The position numbers and the translations under genes were made by a program. A DNA stretch of 6,966 nucleotides from an uncultured bacterium (GTDB taxonomy: Bacteria; Cyanobacteriota; Vampirovibrionia; Gastranaerophilales; Gastranaerophilaceae): positions 1 to 6,966 of the forward strand of contig CASGAK010000205.1 of assembly GCA_949299435.1 (NCBI GenBank), written 5' to 3'. This document shows positions 6,734 through 6,966 of the stretch, piece by piece. Position 1 is the first letter of the stretch. Each line of letters starts with the position of its first letter. The notes beneath the pieces were generated by a model, which worked only from the letters and a program-made list of their open reading frames with translations, searched no databases and had not been told where the DNA came from.

Positions 6734-6775
6734 GAGGATATAGATTTTTTTTATTTTTTATGGTAAATAAGTTAA

Positions 6776-6796
6776 TATACTGTTAAAATTTAATAT
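6776..6796 (+). promoter_or_regulatory. Candidate -10 elements for tRNA-Leu
   Basis: TATACT (6776-6781), TAAAAT with an upstream TG (6784-6789) and TAATAT (6791-6796) are all possible -10 boxes just before the tRNA. No good -35 lies at the right distance. Because a strong terminator precedes, the tRNA should have its own promoter here, but which element is used cannot be settled in this AT-rich DNA. Confidence 0.3.
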
Positions 6797-6805
6797 TTAG
6801 ATTAT

Positions 6806-6886
6806 GCCGAAGTGGTGGAATGGTAGACACGTACGTTTCAGGTGCGTATGGAGAAATCTGTGCGGGTTCAAGTCCCGCTTTCGGCA
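6806..6886 (+). tRNA. tRNA-Leu (anticodon CAG, reads CUG)
   Basis: The gene is a class II tRNA of 81 nt. The acceptor stem GCCGAAG (6806-6812) pairs with TTTCGGC (6879-6885), with one G-T pair, and the discriminator is A6886. The D-arm contains GTGGAATGGTAGACAC. The anticodon stem TACGT/GCGTA (6832-6836/6844-6848) encloses the loop TTCAGGT with CAG at 6839-6841. The long variable arm is a GGA-GAAA-TCT mini-hairpin (6850-6859). The T-arm is GCGGG-TTCAAGT-CCCGC (6862-6878). The long variable arm, A73 and G-C first pair fit leucine identity. The 3' CCA is not encoded (AAA follows), so it is added after transcription. Confidence 0.96.
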
Positions 6887-6889
6887 AAT

Positions 6890-6923
6890 AAAAAAGATGA
6901 TGACTTCTGTTATCATCTTTTTT
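6890..6923. terminator. Terminator after tRNA-Leu, likely bidirectional
   Basis: AAAAAAGATGATGAC (6890-6904) pairs with GTTATCATCTTTTTT (6909-6923) around a TTCT loop, with one G-T pair. A runs on the left and T runs on the right give a U tract in either direction. It begins four bases after the tRNA and can end both the tRNA transcript and a convergent gene entering from the right. Confidence 0.85.
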
Positions 6924-6944
6924 ATCTGTAGAATGGTGAGGAGT

Positions 6945-6966
6945 TTAATCCGTTTTAGCGGGTTCA
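6945..6966 (-). CDS. Possible C-terminal end of a convergent gene (6 codons and stop visible)
   Basis: On the minus strand the last bases read GAA CCC GCT AAA ACG GAT TAA, i.e. ...EPAKTD and stop, 22 bases before the bidirectional terminator. The placement is typical for a convergent gene, but seven codons cannot prove coding. The same bases also contain a 9-base match to the tRNA T-arm, which is an alternative reading. Very uncertain. Confidence 0.22.

Noticed and set aside
6933..6966. Plus-strand ATG frame at the window end (MVRSLIRFSGF)
   Set aside because: It has only 11 codons, no ribosome binding site, and follows a terminator directly; nothing supports coding.

Overview
This is an AT-rich bacterial window with a divergent layout. 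A minus-strand gene leaves the window on the left, a very large plus-strand surface-protein gene fills the centre, and a tRNA-Leu gene lies on the right. The central protein has a Sec signal peptide followed by a filamentous-haemagglutinin (TPS-type) N-terminal domain and a parallel beta-helix-like repeat passenger. That implies a diderm (outer-membrane) bacterium. The low GC, the LktA-like adhesin style and the tRNA without an encoded CCA are compatible with gut-associated Vampirovibrionia/Melainabacteria (Gastranaerophilales) or a similar low-GC diderm. That placement is inference from protein style, not proof.

Layout. Bases 1-2036 (minus strand) hold the first 678 codons of a K/E-rich, coiled-coil cytoplasmic-type protein of unknown function. 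It has a glycine-zipper-like segment and its C-terminus lies beyond the window. Bases 2037-2434 are an AT-rich divergent intergenic region with a good sigma70-type promoter for the plus-strand gene. Bases 2435-6688 encode a 1417-residue adhesin-like protein. In order it has a signal peptide, a TPS/FHA domain, a ladder of about 20 beta-helix rungs that includes a 276-bp tandem super-repeat, a long less regular region, a calcium-loop-like motif, a poly-Asp/Pro linker and a C-terminal PilZ domain with intact c-di-GMP-binding motifs. A strong intrinsic terminator follows at 6703-6733. tRNA-Leu(CAG) is at 6806-6886, with its own probably bidirectional terminator at 6890-6923. The last 43 bases may hold the end of a convergent gene or a tRNA-like repeat.

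The main discovery candidate is the architecture of the central gene. A protein apparently built for export ends in a PilZ domain, the classical cytosolic receptor for cyclic-di-GMP, joined by an acidic Asp/Pro linker. If the reading frame is real, it is either an adhesin that carries its own c-di-GMP-responsive retention or gating module, or a PilZ fold adapted to work outside the cytoplasm. No TpsB transporter, other secretion gene or cyclic-di-GMP enzyme is visible in the window, so partners must be elsewhere.
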